Positions 1 through 15,200 of a stretch of 64,000 nt of DNA are shown here, piece after piece. The notes under the pieces are model-generated. The model saw only the letters and a list, made by a program, of their open reading frames with translations. It did not search any database and was not told the origin of the DNA. Where the stretch lies: NCBI GenBank assembly GCA_014607495.2, contig CP053150.1, positions 10,870,495 to 10,934,494 of the forward strand, written 5' to 3'. A program made the position numbers and the translations under genes. The stretch comes from Carposina sasakii (lineage: Eukaryota > Arthropoda > Insecta > Lepidoptera > Carposinidae). Positions within the stretch are counted from its first letter, which is position 1; every line of letters begins with the position of its first letter.

Positions 1-3000
1 GGGCCTGGTAACTATATCGGTTTCTTACAGGTACCTACTTATTGCCGACCTTCGTCGAAGGCCGCATGTTGCAGCGTCAAGTGCTTCAACCATTGCGGTG
101 TCACGAATCAATGGCGATTTTTTTCCACCGTTTTTCCTCAATGTATGACACAGCTTTATGGAAAAAAAATATTTGCGTATAATTGCTGATCGTATCAGGA
201 AGCTGCGGCGTTCAGTCCTCGTTTTGTTTTGTTTTTCGATATACATATTGTGTTAAATAAGAAAATGATTACATGCAAATGTTAAGTATGAGTATCTAAT
301 TTTTTCTTCTTCGTGTATGATGTCATAGTAATTAAATCCATTCAGTGTTATTTTATTTATCCTATGCCGTCATGAGTTATTAATTCGATCAGGGAAGTTA
401 TATACATTAATGCAATTTATACCTATAGGTATAAAAAGTATTCTTAAAAAAAAGATGTGAAGACCTGCGTGAGATCGCATAAGCTTTATGAATGACACTG
501 GGTACCGTAAATAGTGACCACTATTTCTCGGTACTGCAGTAAGTACTAAAATTGGTGCCCTTTAAAATTTCGCAGCACGTTGCAACAGCAGTTATGCATC
601 GTTAACACGTAGGAGCATTGCCTAACTGTAGTAATGTATCTGAAGCGTACATTAGTAGTACTAGTGCTCGGAAACAGACCTTGTGCGTCAGTTGAGTCAT
701 GGCTGGTACCGTGGGAAACGCCTTATCAGTAAGGTTCTGCTTGTAGTAAGGATACATGGATGTACAATATTGTTCACTCTGATGCTTCGTGAGTAATTGT
801 TCCTTCGATTGATTGATAGGATGGCACAGGTCAAGAGATGCTAAAGCCAGACTATAGTCCTTGTTTGGGCACAAGTCGAGTTTGAAGATGGACTCTCGAG
901 GCTGGTAAGTTTATTGGGGGCCTTGCTGTCTTTAACTTCTGTCTTGGGTTCCCAAGAACCTACTGGCTAATAAGTGCACCTACAATAATTAACTACATTA
1001 TAGTAACGTAAAATTGTTTAATTCTTTGAATTGCATCTCGGGTAATGTTTAAAATACTATATACTTATATCGATAATTTCGATGGTTTTCTATATAGGTA
1101 TATGAGGAAAACCTTGCCATCCAAACAAAGGTAACCCCTAAGGTCCTAAATGCGTGGGTAGAGGTAAAGATGCGTTTGCGATCCGCGCACAAGTTCAATG
1201 TTACTGCGCAGCGCGGCGCAATGTCAATGTCACCTTTCGCTTGGCTGCGCTGCGCTGCATTGTGCTACTCGATTACAGCATCCAGTTTCAAGGCACGTGG
1301 TCGACGTATTGATTGCAAAACTTTTAATTGCCTATACTTACGTTTTTTAGGAAACTGAAATTTGTCTTTTTATTGCGCTGTAGTTAATGAACACTTAATT
1401 GTTGGAACTTTCATGTCTATAATCTATATCATGTTATAAGTGAAATAGATTATTTCATTAAGAGATATCTAGATATCTGGTATTTTGAACATGCAAAACC
1501 TACATAGAAATTTATAGAACAATATATAGCAATTTATAAAACCTTAGATTGAGGACGGTCAGTAGCCTGCTAGAATAAAGATATCGTTCCTAATCGTTGC
1601 GGGTAAAACAAGCATGCGATGTATCTGGGCGAAGCGCGGAATTCGGCCGAGTACGGTACCTGCGCGTGCGCCGCGAATCGCATCAACAACGTCACACGAG
1701 ATAACAATATCTACTGTGTTCCACATTACGCGTGTCACATTGTTACACTACACTTGTGTAAATTATAAATGGCTTCTTCGGGATAGCTGCTGCAGAGGCG
1801 GTGAATGATGAATAGTTAAATTTACTGCATTTCCGATGTACTCGTACCGTAAGAGTTTGTAGGCACTACCGACAGATATGAAGTATATAAAGGATAATAG
1901 CATTATTTTAAAGGTTTGGTACCAAAATTACAAAACGGAACTCTTTGCCAGATGATGAGATTATCTATCTAAAATACTTATACAAAACGACAAATATGTA
2001 GAGTCGATATTATTCTTAATGAGAAAATCATAATACCTATACCTATTACTTACAAATGCCGGCGACTTATATCGCATATTGTATGCACTTATTATTGAAA
2101 AACAAGAATTAAAAGCAGACAATTTCCATATACTTAATAATCCTTCTGTATCTATTTCTTTATAATAATAACACAACAAAGGATCCACAACACAAAGGAA
2201 GCCATGATCGTGAAACCGTGAAGCAGCTTAATTATCACTTAATATTCTGACTATGATGCTATGATGACTTCTATTTCAAGAGGCACTAACTTATGCTTCC
2301 TGCCACGCTTTGCAGATGATTGTAGTTGATATCATGTCACGACCCGGCGGCGCGGCGGCGCGGCGTCCTCAGGTCTCATCCGTGAGACCCACTGGCCTCG
2401 AATGATGCCACCACCACCAATTATTAGCCTGCATTACGCTTAGTTATCTAATAGCAATACATCACGATTTTATACATTTTTAATTGCATTTTTTTTCTTA
2501 ATTCAGTAAATACAATAAACACGAAGATTATATAATGTTCTGACAACGGTTAAAGTGATGATTATTAATTGCATTTTCATTAGGGTCATATGGACGTACT
2601 GTTTGCTATTTAAGTTTATTATTTAAGTGGTTTTATATTGAAGTAAATTTTTATGTTTCGGTTTTGCCTGGTTAATTTTGAAGTAAAATATAAAACATCT
2701 TTGACCTCATCATTAAAAAATCGGAGAATAACAAATGCTCATTTTCTTGTAACAAAGATTTAATAGTTGCATGTATATGTCTACCTTGCGGCAGTTTGTC
2801 CCAGTCTTGGGAAATTTCGTAAGTAACTGTTATTTTACACTAATATTCACACAGTTAGGGGGCAGTGTACCTACTTACATGGAGGTTTCGAGATAAGTAA
2901 ATTATAACTTAAGTAAATTAAGTGTCAATCAACTCCCTCGTAATTGAATCTCGTACACAGTTTATATGGTCATACTTTGTTCTTTTAATACTTACCTGTC

Positions 3001-5692
3001 TACGGAGATGTAGTACATATTTAATGGATAATTTACGTGATTAATATCCCCACGTTATGTAAGTACCTAGTGTTGATTTTATAAGTATTTATTTTAAATT
3101 CCGTTAGAAAGTACATTTAAATTACAAAAACTGCCAGTTTCGAAAATATGATCGTTGATAGTGTAACTAGTTGTTATTAGCTAAACTACAAATACTACTA
3201 AGATATTACTTTTTGTTCTAATTATATAAACAACACTTGTAATATAAGTTGTAGATGTTATCTATTTATGTTAAGTTTATGACAAAATGCATAGTTGTAT
3301 TGTAATAATTAATGCAAATCTAAAAAGGTCAGGTAGAGACGTGCGTGTCACATGTTACTACTGTGATAAGTACATCAAACAATATTGTACCTGTAAGCTA
3401 AGCCTTTACTAGAATTTACTTACATAGGTATGACTTGTAAATAATTATATTACATAATGAATATGCCTACATATATAATGAAGAGCGTCCATTACGATTA
3501 CAAGTACAAAAGTAATTCTATACAATATCCACTAAAGTCGAAAGGTGAGCCGGTTCTTTTCATAGCTATGTAAGAAGAGAGAGAGATAACTCATGTCGAA
3601 TACTATAATACTGTAAGCATTTACCCTGAGTGTCATATAATATGTTATATACTGTGCTAAGATACTGTGTCAAACACAGTCATAGTCAATAAAGAGGATG
3701 ATTATGACAATGAGTTTGCGACTATCACTATGGTACAGTAATGAGACTACACGGTTAGTCTGAGCACAGTCTGAGATAGCAATCGCACCCTAATTTTTGT
3801 AAACCATCCTTAGTTGCCTTACAAAATGTGAAAGTAACACTGTCTATAGAATGTCATCTATTTGTATATCTATAGGTATATGCAGCCTTTTCACGCTAAA
3901 CAGTTGAATGGATCTTTATAGGAGGAATATTATTGTACTACCATGTGAACAAAAACTAGTATTTTCATAAAGATGTTTACTATAAACTGAAAGTTGGCTC
4001 CATCAATCTTATGTATACATGCTTATACGGTTCAAAGATTTAAAAATAAACGCATAATTGGAGCTATTATTGCTGCGAACGGGTCAACAAGCGAAGTTGC
4101 TGACAATGCACTAGTTATAATAATTTTTACAGCCTCTTGTTTACAAGCTCACCGGTCAAAGACCTGTCGAAGCCACCGATGACGATAATGTGGGTAAGTG
4201 CCAGCAGTCGCGCTACATCGCCGGCCGGATAAGCCAGTTTGCATGAAATTAGCGATCAACAATAAGTGTGTCAGCGGCCACTTGGTTTCCCGCTACGAGT
4301 ATAACGCTATCGAATTTATTGGACAGGTAGATACACAGTACTGTCAGTCTGTGAAAGTCCTAGAACGAGAAATGCAATTTAGTTTTACTGAGGAAATAGT
4401 GTGGTGCATCACTGGTGCAGTTGTTATTTTCAAATACGGATAAGACTCTTATGATACTCGAATGCATATTAGTAATTAAATAAATGAATTGAGACTAGCA
4501 TAATCCTTACAAAGTAAGACCCTTTTTGAGTTTGAAACGAGAGATTTCTGGAAGGAACATAACCTTTTTTGTCAGAGAAAATATTTTAGACACGTGACCC
4601 ACTTTAAACGTTTACAGAATACTATTAAAATTCTGTCTATAAAAGAATATAGAGAAAGTGATACCGTTAAAAAACAATACTAGCCGAAGAGAAATGGCCT
4701 TGGCTTTGATCTCGATGACTCATCCAGTTTGCAGACATGGGCAATTGTGCATCAAATTCTACGGCCTTTGGTCGAGCTGCAGTTAATTATGCACTATGAT
4801 TAGGCAGTTAAATATAACCAGAATTATATGCTATGTTTTCGCATAGAGAGGTATCTGCTGGTACATGTCATAAAAATAGTATACCTAGGTACCTATTAAC
4901 GTATATGATAATATTTCAATTTTAATACTACTAATTAAATTATTCTATTAAGGCAGGAAGAATCCCATTTATCACATCGATTTAATTAGACTAGCTGTCA
5001 CCGTCCGCTTGGCCTACCAACCAACATTAAAATCTAAAATTATTTATTTTTGTGTCCTACGTTCAGGATAATAAGTGGCATATATTCTGGTCGAAACATC
5101 TCTTTTATCCATATACGTGACATCTCGCTCCATATAGCAATTCTCATTAATATCCTTTCAATCATCTTATGAGAGTGTCTTCTGCATTTGTTAATTGAGT
5201 ACGTATTTAATGGTTACGTGTTGTGACAATTAAGTTTATGTCTCGTAATATTATATTTACGCATTAGTTTATATTATAATACTTACATTTAATTACTAAT
5301 AATTTTTTGCAGTGGTCGGTGTAGAGTTGCCCTAGCACGGACATACTGCGTCCAAGTTGAAGTATCCCGTTGATGTCTTTTATATGAGAACTTTTTACAT
5401 ATTCGTTCGAACCCTCCATTTTAGCATTTGCATGGTTAAAACTAATATAAATACTCTTTGTTTTATATTTCCAGTATTATGTGAGCTAATTTAGGGCAAT
5501 AGAAAATTCTGCACCTACCTTTTCCTGTGACCCCAAAACGGTTTGCACGCTCTTGCGGAATACAGTTCTAACTTTATAGCAACGTTCAACGTCCACTTCA
5601 CTCGTGTACAGTACGTTCTGATTGATAACTTTTTGTAGTTTTAATCACATTCAGCCAGCATCGTAACTGTCAGTGTTCTAAATTTGAAGAGC

Positions 5693-5798
5693 AAACGCGC
5701 GGGTCGACAGCCGCGCTCGGTCACTGTCGCGGCGGGAGTGCGCGGGAGTTGCACTTGCGGCTACAACTAACGCGATAACTCGACCGCGAAGAGATGAA
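5693..5798. promoter_or_regulatory. CpG-rich patch, possible promoter/5' UTR
   Basis: About 100 bases rich in CG dinucleotides stand out from AT-rich surroundings. A plus-strand TCAGT initiator-like motif lies just upstream near 5670. No open frame of note follows; a noncoding first exon of a gene outside the window is one explanation. Confidence 0.25.
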
Positions 5799-8448
5799 CT
5801 TGACTTCTTAACATCGCATACCTGTACTACGATGTACTCAACTCAAGCGGCTTGTACAGCTCTTGAACTTCAAACTATGTAATTTCCCAGTATGGCTTAT
5901 CTGATATATAGATAAAAATTAATACATTTATTCATCAAAAACATATCTATAGAATCTGTAGAGATAACTGCCAGTTACTCACAACATATTAGGAATTTTA
6001 CAGATAACTGTTTATTAATTATGAGTAAAAGTTTTATCTACGTCTTATAATACTTATTTATGTTTAAATTGAGTTGTAATAAAATCATAAAGTAAGTACT
6101 AGTACCTACCACTTATTTCATTAAAAAATACTTTAAAACTTTTTTGAGTAGACATAGATTTAATTCACCTTTATTCACGGTCAGCAGACTGTACATAATT
6201 CACGAAATAAATCAACATTGTACAAATGTAAGAAAATGTCGGGAAAATAAAGTTACAAGTGCTCATCACGATTAGAATAGGTAAAGAAAACATAATGAAA
6301 TACCAAGTGTAGCAAAAAGCCCGCATAAACCACAAAATATCCGGATGACCGCACAAAATTGCGGGCAATACGGGCAACGTCGGCGAAACCACAAGACGGT
6401 CGGGAACGTGTCGCGTCGCGGTCAGCAGACACCATAATCGATCAGTAGCCACCACCACAAAGCAAATACAAGAGGGAACTGTGATGTGACTATCAATAAA
6501 GTCATTCATCGATCTTTAATATAACGAATACAGGAGGGGCAAAATGACAACATTTATAACCTTTCAACGGAACGTTTTTATTTACTTAGGGTTTAACTAG
6601 GGTTTGGCTATTTATGTTCATTTGATTCTATCTATCTTTAGATTTAAATTTTGTCAAAATTTTGCGCGATACGAAATGTGCATAAACTTTTGCGTGACTG
6701 CCCTCCAGTATTCGGTGCTTATACAATGTAACATCGTTTCGTATTGACCATCCAGTCCCATCAAGAGCGATCTTGTATATATCATTCCATCAAGAGCGAA
6801 TACATTACTTGATTTACTGGACGCGCGAAAATCAAGGCTTACTATTGGGGTAAACATTTCGATGTCGAACCTCTTCCATTCGACTGAAAAATAACATTAT
6901 TTAGTCTAAGCCCTCTCGGTCCCCCTCCTTGCGCTAATATTAATTTTCTCCCATCTCACAATGCTCATATTATTTTCCATAAGCAGACGTTCTAAGAACA
7001 GCTCTCTTTGTATCTGCTACTAGCACTCATACGTAAATAACTAATCATTTCTTTCTAGTATATAGATACGAACCAATTATTTTCGAGATCGCTTGATGAG
7101 AAAGTCGACCGTATTTCTAACGCATTCAGGCAAACTAGGTCTTAGTTTATATGAAATAAACAATACATACACCTAATAATTCCTACAGTACTAGTAAAAA
7201 ATGTTTAAACATTTAACAATAATTATGGTAAGATTTCTAGATATAGATACAATCTAATCAACTACTTTACACAATTACGAGTAAAATATAGATTTAACGT
7301 TATTAATTTATTTACGACACAAGCCCTATACAAAAATCTAAAATCTTCGTAATTATTTTTATCTAGAATATTGTACTGAATATTGTAGGTACTGAATTTA
7401 AAAATATAACAAAGACTAACTTATAAAATGACAAATCGAAATACGATTAAAATCTACGCCTCTGTACTCCGTGTGGTGCTCTAGAGGTACACTACATGTA
7501 ATGTATCTGTATATCATTCATCTGAGAATGTATCTATCTGCATAGACTACATACGAGTATAGTAAAAAATATGCAAATATCGTCATCTAATTTGAATTAT
7601 TATGTCTTTGTCATGATTCTACAAACAATAATAACCGAACTAATTGTCTGTGGCTAGTGGCACAAGGTTGTATATTTGCGTACAAACATTCATAAGTATA
7701 AAAAGTACGTATCTGTCTACGTACCTGCCTAACGAATATTAAAATTAATTAATACAAGAAAAACCACTGAGGACGTCCACTAAGATAACATTAATGAGAT
7801 TAAATATTGCCCTTCTAAAAATAACATACAATTATTTTTGATGTGAGTAGTAAATTAATACAAGTAGTCGGAAACTGAAAGAAACACATATGCAAATAAA
7901 AAGTGCATTTTCTTATGGTTCCAAGTTTTTTTTATAAGGTTGTCTGAAATATTTCTCACGATTTAAATAAATGCAGTGTATTTAATTAAATAATGCGGAC
8001 AAATTGTAAGTAATTTATACTTAGGTGCTATAACTGTACACTTGTGCAGTAAATAAACTAAAATGTTTCACATAATTTGCATGAATAAGCAGAGAAAAAC
8101 TTTTACGATTTAGTCAACGTATACAATTTTTAATTAAAATTGAAACTATTTATTAACGATAGTTCTGAATTTTTGCATACATCAATAAAATAAATCATCG
8201 GTAAAGGATTGAATCATCAATACTAATCATTAGGTATGTATTGGTACTACATCCCGCACAATGATTCCACAAAATCTAAAGAAAAGTAACATGTTTTGCA
8301 AAAACTCATCAATTCTATTTACCTACAGATTATTTTAAACAAATGGCACATATTCTAGCTTTTCTTTTTTAATTCAGTAATTAAAAGCTTAAAAGGTTTC
8401 ATATAGAAATTAAATCTTATCACCCGCAATAAACTTCAGGAGTGGCAG

Positions 8449-8541
8449 ACATCCTGTGCGATCCTGCGCGAGCGCAGAGCTACGACCGCGCGCGGGCGTC
8501 GAACTCACGACTACCGGCCGACGACGCTGACACGGTTAGGC
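8449..8541. promoter_or_regulatory. CpG-rich patch, possible promoter/5' UTR
   Basis: A short CG-dense stretch (gcgcgcgggcgtcg and similar) sits 0.7 kb beyond the 3' end of the 261-aa gene. It has the composition of insect promoter-proximal DNA, with no coding frame. Orientation is unknown. Confidence 0.22.
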
Positions 8542-9005
8542 TAGGTGCACAGTCACAAGTTACAAGCTTTTTTACTTCTTTTGTTATATTTACCCATTTC
8601 AAATGAAGTATAAAGTTCACAAAAAGTTCAACGACATATATTTTGGTAATATTTTAGGTACCAAATGAATACAAGTACCTAGTTCTTAAAACATTAAAAA
8701 CAAAACTGTCAATTCAATTCAGTTCTATACGTTCTTGGCACATTACGGCTTGTAAGAGTACGATGAGTAACAATATGTATTTATTGCATAGCCCTTGGTG
8801 GAGTATAGACGCAGTGTAAAACGTAGTGATTATACTCTGAGCAGGGCACAGTGCCAACCCCGACCTCTTGCATCTGACGCGACTCACCCTGACTGACCTC
8901 TCCCTCCACACATTTTACTGCATATTTACTACGACCAGCATTTTATACCCGTAATTAACTGCCCCCTTGGACAAGCAATAAAACATTTTTCAATATAAAA
9001 CTTGT

Positions 9006-9027
9006 TTTATTTTAAACCCTATTTATT
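9006..9027 (-). terminator. Candidate poly(A) signals of the 261-aa gene
   Basis: Two minus-strand AATAAA hexamers lie at 9027-9022 and 9011-9006, about 245-265 nt beyond the stop codon at 9272. The spacing suits a short 3' UTR. Confidence 0.45.
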
Positions 9028-9271
9028 ATAATAGTTTAAGGAACTAAAATATTGAGCATATAGATTTAACTTAGCGTGCAATTAATCACCGATTTAAAGG
9101 AAACTTATTATAAGTTCTGTCAAATCGATATTAATATGCATCTTCAAAACAGGGTAACAAAGGTGATTTCAATAATTTTCCGTCCAGTATAAATTAACTT
9201 AACGATATGTGACCGTCGTTGCCCTGTTATTGAATTTGAAAACCCTAGAAAATACGAGTATGTTACAGCAA

Positions 9272-12200
9272 TCATTTATCTTCGTAATGGTGTGATATCG
9301 CGTCGAGTATGAACTGGAACGTTCTCGGGTTGATCCAACTGAGTCCAGAGGGGAGCTCGAAGGAATCCAGACTCCTGGCTTTCCTGCCCACTGTCCTCTC
9401 TAAGAAATAATCATCGTATTCCATGCTGTAGTCCGGCAGAATAGGGTTAAATTTTGCGTAGTAGATGGCTGAGAAGCACGCGTAGAGGAGTAGAGCCGCG
9501 GTAAATAGCTGTAAAAAAAAACGAAATAAACATTTATGTTCATATTCATTAAATTATGTGACCCGATGCGGTCTCGGATGGCGGTAAATTAACAATTTAC
9601 GATTCCTGTATTTATCACTTGTAGACCACCAGAGCTATGGATATCATAAATAAGAGCATTCAAAATTGTGGTAATTGAATGGATTTCCATACATGTATTT
9701 ATATAAAATATGCCTATAATATTTTAAATGCGTGATTTGTTTACAGCAGCCTGGAGCTGTAACTTTTGCATGGCAATTGCATTGCGTTGCTAACGACAAC
9801 ACACGAGGAATTGAATATAAGTAAAGTTATTCTTGACAAGGTTAATCGACGATATGTGTTGTTATTGTTACATAATATGTTATTAGTTGATAGCTATGTG
9901 GTTATGGTCAGTAAACACTAAACTATTTCACTTGACGAATTAAATGATATAACCATGTAGGTACATTATATAACATTAGAAGCGCTTAATAAAATTAATT
10001 TAAATGCCAATGAAGTTAACGTCCGAGTTTCACAAAATTTTTATACAATTTGTTCGCGTTTAATAAACAACGAACTTCTTAGCTTACCAATTTGATGATA
10101 AAATTAACTTGCCTAAAGGTAGATGTTCGTTATTGTTCTATACAAACGAGTAGTTAATACATAACATATCTTTTATTACATACACATATTATCTACATTA
10201 GTAGCTAGCTCCTCTGGCCCGCAGTGTGTAATCATTGCCGATACGTTATAATTTAATAAGCACTTGTTGATCGGTGCAATAAGCCGAGTGTGTATAACCG
10301 ATGATGGGTAGTGACTACACAACGCCTTCAATACATTTTTATTTTTTTGGGTCTGGAGGCTTTTGACCTGCAAACTGTACACGACGGTTGCTTCTTGTCT
10401 CTACAAATGACTCACTAGAAATATGAACACAACAGAAAATTGTCTATAGTCACATACAAATTAGTGATAGTTATAATTTTATCTTGTTATCTTTATTGTC
10501 ATTGCAATCTATTTTACGATATGGCGTCAGTATTTTATTTCCATTTCAATATTAATGGCGCCCATTAGAGTTCAACGGATGTTTAGATAACGCACCTAAT
10601 GATAACTTGAATAGGTAACTAGGGCTTGTTCCCAGAGATCTACGATACAGAGTAAGTAGCAATGTTAATGATTATTAAGTATTCCTAAAATAAATAGTCT
10701 ACCTATATAAGTCACGTTACAGCCTAGTTTAACCGGACACGAATCGGAAATAGAGTCGTACAAAAAATATATTTTGAGTAATTGATGTACATGAAAGAAG
10801 TGCGATTATTTAGTACATATGGTTTTATTGGTCCGTCCTTAAAGTAAGTTCAATACCGCGACCCGCACGCCCGCCCGGAACGAACCTTACGTCACGCCGC
10901 GCAATACATACCAAATGATTTAAGAGACCATAACTTACAAATGTACGTAAACCACGCGGTTCACACCTAAAAACCATGGGAAATTTATGTAAAACCTAAA
11001 ACCGTTATTCGCCAGCCATTTTAAAAGCTTCAACTGTTTAGGTTAAGTAAGTAGGTAGGTACTATATGAGTATACTAAATAATATTTAGTTACCTACATT
11101 AAAATTGTATTATTTATTTCGACTATGGACTGTTACCATAACAAACGTGAACAAATTTTGCCACATACTTAGGTACTTACATTAAGAATAAATAGATACC
11201 TGCTGATTAGTGTTTTCCCGGTATTTAAATTAATAAGTACCTTCATATTGTTACAGACTTCAGGAAGATTCAAATATAATTATGACTCACACAATATTAG
11301 CTTAGTGCTAACAGCACAGCAGCTGAAATTAAATTTGTATAGTAGGAACAAAACATGTTGCATTGGAGCTACAATCATAGATAATAATCACACAAAAGAA
11401 TCTCAACAAAGCCGTTAAAAATAAAATAAGGCACGAAGTTGCTTAATTGGATATCTGGCTAAATTTTTTTTCAAACTCATCTAATCCTATTACTGGAAAA
11501 AAAATCAGGAAGCATGTCTAAAGAAGAGCCACTTAACTAGCTCAGAGAACGGCCATGAGGCAAACAGCATGCCTCAAACGATTATTCAATTAAACCTATG
11601 TTTTCAATAATTGCACTAACTATTTAGTATAAAATAATACCTACTATTTAGCTATTGTTATGTGGGAATCGAATAATTCATAAAAATAATAACATTTGTA
11701 AATTAAAATGTAGGAAATAGATATGGAGTGTAATGAGGCCGGCAAGGTTCCCGAGGCAGTTTCCTTCGTAATCTCCTTGAGGAGCTTGTCGTAATTGTCG
11801 CCAAACATTAAAACGGTGTCAATGTTAAGTTAAGTCGTCGCTCCAGGGTTCAGCCATCAAGTTTTAGCTGGCGTTGTTTTTACGTGCTCTACACGTAATG
11901 TAATGGCGAACGTTTTCGCGGTACGATGCGCTAGGGCGCGCTTGAGGTCACCAAACATAAATACACTATACCGTTGACTTTACGACGGAAAAAGATGATT
12001 TTATAATAGATTGAGATGATTGTGGCAACTTGAAATAGTTTTCTCATAACACTTTTTAATCAGAAAACCAATAATAAAAAGTTACAATAAAGTTAATTCT
12101 ATACTATTGTCATTTCATAAATATGTAACTTTGTCTGTTCACCGCAAAATGGGTTTAATATAAAATGGTTTAATAAAATTTGATGTAATAATACTAATAG

Positions 12201-15200
12201 CAGAAGATCATGGAAAGGATGTATGTTTTTAATAATTTTCATCTCTATAAATTTATCTATGTATACATATATCTAAAGCAGCGTTGTCAGACGTCCCGAT
12301 TTTTTAATCAAAATTAAATGTTCCGCGCGGGACAGGCTCAGTCCAGCTTTTCGGGAATAACTCGACCGTGCGTGCAGCAGCGTACTGAGAAAGCGCGAGC
12401 GGGGGGCTCAGACAAATATACAAATATGGACTAGCTTTTCTATGGGTATTTTTACTATCTATGTAACGTAAACGTAATTTGAACTCAAATAAAATGATAA
12501 ATATTCAAAAACTTTTGTTTATATACGTTTTTTTTTTACTATGTCCCGCTTTCGACGAAAGAATCCCGCTTTTTTCACTCAAAAAGTTCTTAAATCCCGA
12601 CTTGGCAAAAAAATACCATGCAACGCTGGTCTAAAGACAACAAAATCACGAAGCCTAATCTTAATAAATAAATAAATAAAAACATTTGGGTTGATCGTAG
12701 TCGAAATCGCAGGAAGAGCTTGTATATTATTTTATTATTCATATTTTTATTTGGGAATAACCAAACAATGGCCAATTCATTATAAATATTTTAATTAAGT
12801 AATCCAGTCTATAGCTTGTTGGTAGATATATTTTGTTAAGTTAGGAAAATCGACGACGCCTTTTTCAGTTTAGGTACTTATTACAAATACGACTAGTAAA
12901 AGACGCGACAATTACGAGTATATAAAATAACCTACGAGTATAAGAACTTAGATCATTTCCGATAGCCCTTCCTATTACATCATCATCATCAGCTTATTGC
13001 AGTCCACTATTACATACATACATATAATCACGCCCATTATCCCCCTAAAGAGTTAGGCAGAAGTGTAAAAATTACACACTCACCGGTTAACCTATTAAGT
13101 CTCACGTGGTAAGTTTTTATTACGATTAGGCAAATAAAAAGCACCTGGAAAACACTCCAGAACTTGAAGGAGCCCTCGTTGATGATCCAGTCGTAGTACC
13201 CAGCCCAGGGGTCGGTGTAACGACTCTGCTTGACTGGCTTGGCTGTGGTCGTGGTGTCATGGTCGTGCTCGTCGTAGTAGTCGTCGAACCCTCGGCCAGT
13301 CTCCGTCGCGTTGCTTCTACGACGGGATGGGCGCGGCGATGAACGACGTCGAGATGGCCGCTGGAAATCAACCGATTATCCTTATGTACTTACACAGAAA
13401 TACATATAGTCGTGATTGTGTTCCCGACATGGGATAGCCGGATCTGCAGGATCATAAAAGGGATCCTATAACCACGTTTAGGATAGCGGGGATAGATGTT
13501 AATGATCAGTGATAATTTGCTAGCCTATCGCTTGAATGCCCGAATTCCCTAGTCGACTTTGACGAAATGCGCTAAAAAGAGATGCAGCTGATGTATTCTA
13601 GTGAAGCCCCGCGTCAGCACAGGCACAAACAGTACACAACAGAAATACAAGTGAAATATTGTTTGATGTAACAAAACGGGTACGTTAAGGCCATGCAATT
13701 GAGCTTTTTTTGAGATAATATTTTATCGAGCAAAGTATATACCATCGTATAACGAATTAGCACATTCCTTAGACAATATCTTTAAGTATGTTAAGTATTA
13801 TTTTCAAGATCGATAGTTAGTTGTAAATACCAAAACAATTTGTTAAGCGAAAGGTGTTTTTCGCTTGTCCACTATTGAAGCTATGAAACTAGCCTAAAAA
13901 ATGAACCTACACGTATCCACAAAGTTTGAGACTCGAAATCACATTTTTGTTACACCCTGTACAGGCAAGCTTAACCTAGATTTTTTAAACCCAGATTTGT
14001 TTTAAATTATCTGAAAGAAGAGAGGAAATTTTACTAAATATATGAATAAGCGTGTTTTAGTTTTGAGAATTGTGCATCATTAGAGGAGGCATAAATTTAA
14101 CATAGTGGACGAATAGTTCGATTTTTAATTGGGTGTCGACTACAATTATGCCTTCCTAATTTCAAGATGCTCGATCAGATTACGACTCTACTACTTTACT
14201 TAACAATAAAAGTATTTCCTTACTTATAGGAATACTGGCCAAAAATGAATAAGAAGAATAATACGTCAGATTATTACGTGCAAACCGCACGCATTATCAA
14301 AACGAATGCCATAATGAAGAAAAATTAAAATATGTGTAGTTCTTGTATAACTGTAAAATTGACATATTAGATACCCAAACAAGGGTGCCAGTTAACACTG
14401 TTGACACACGGTCACCTACTTCAGTGAGTACCGTCATGTGCCCCCAATAAGAATTTTACGAAGTAACAATATGTCCTACTGTTAGAAAGTGGACCGATGT
14501 TACATCTCATGAAAGTATGCAATACATTAATATCTACTTACTTGTAAAGTGAGTAAGCCACGGTGCCTGATTTTAACCCTGATGATTTAAGGCACAAAGG
14601 CACTTGGTATACATACTTGGTTATTTTGGACATAGAGTAAAAGTAACACCGTATATGCTAAACTGTCATATACGAGTATGTCAGTCCCAAAGGGAGTTGA
14701 TGCATGCCATGTTGCGCGCGTTGACATATATAATAATAATAAATACATATAATCACGCCTTTACGAGTATCCCTTACGGGGTAGGCAGAGCACCAAGGGC
14801 CGATAGAACCACATGGTGCCACTTCTGATCAATTTTGAGGGTATAGTTGAAATGTAAAAGTTCAGTTAGTAGTGACAGGTGGTCAGCCCATCGCCTACAA
14901 AACACCAAAACACTCTTGTCCATTTACTGACTTGTACAGTATGCCCGGGAAGAGAAGCAGCTGTAGTATTATACAGCCAGCAGTATCCAGAGCAGCATAG
15001 AAGTTGCGCGTTTTGACTCTACAAATATATTCGAATATGCTCATCATATCATTATCAATGTTTGCACCTACCGGGATTCGATCCCAGGACCTATGGCGTC
15101 GCAGGCAAGGGTTACTACAACTTTTAACTTGTCTCGTATTTTAATTATAATCATTTATCGTGTTGCATTATACTTCACCATATCAACTTACCCCCAAAGC

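Larger units (their letters stand above)
1..9005. other. Intergenic, AT-rich, no gene recognised
   Basis: Only short ORFs without protein-like composition or paired splice sites were seen. CpG-rich patches stand out near 1160-1270, 1610-1700, 2341-2395, 5693-5798 and 8449-8541. A minus-strand frame at 6509-6171 has a repeat-like look and ends beside AATAAA, so it may be a transposon or LTR fragment, but no termini could be defined. The DNA otherwise shows no coding periodicity by eye. Confidence 0.5.

Noticed and set aside
602..874. 90-codon minus-strand ORF
   Set aside because: No recognisable domain, low-complexity-free but random-looking composition, no neighbours that extend it.
2341..2410. 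Small plus-strand ORF starting MSRPGGAA in a GC-rich patch
   Set aside because: Only about 23 codons, driven by GC-rich repeats; the inverted ggtctcatccgtgagacc explains the structure as well as coding does.
6171..6509. 112-codon minus-strand ORF with hydrophobic content
   Set aside because: No family motif, no splice partners, and a second overlapping frame of similar quality; the AATAAA near its end hints at a repeat, but no terminal repeats or target duplication were found.
13126..13371. 81-codon frame over exon 3 of the 261-aa gene (MISSGHLDVVHRR...)
   Set aside because: It is the wrong frame: the phase-0 frame (PWAGYYDWII...FKFWSVFQ) joins exon 2 and the membrane span of exon 4 without a break.
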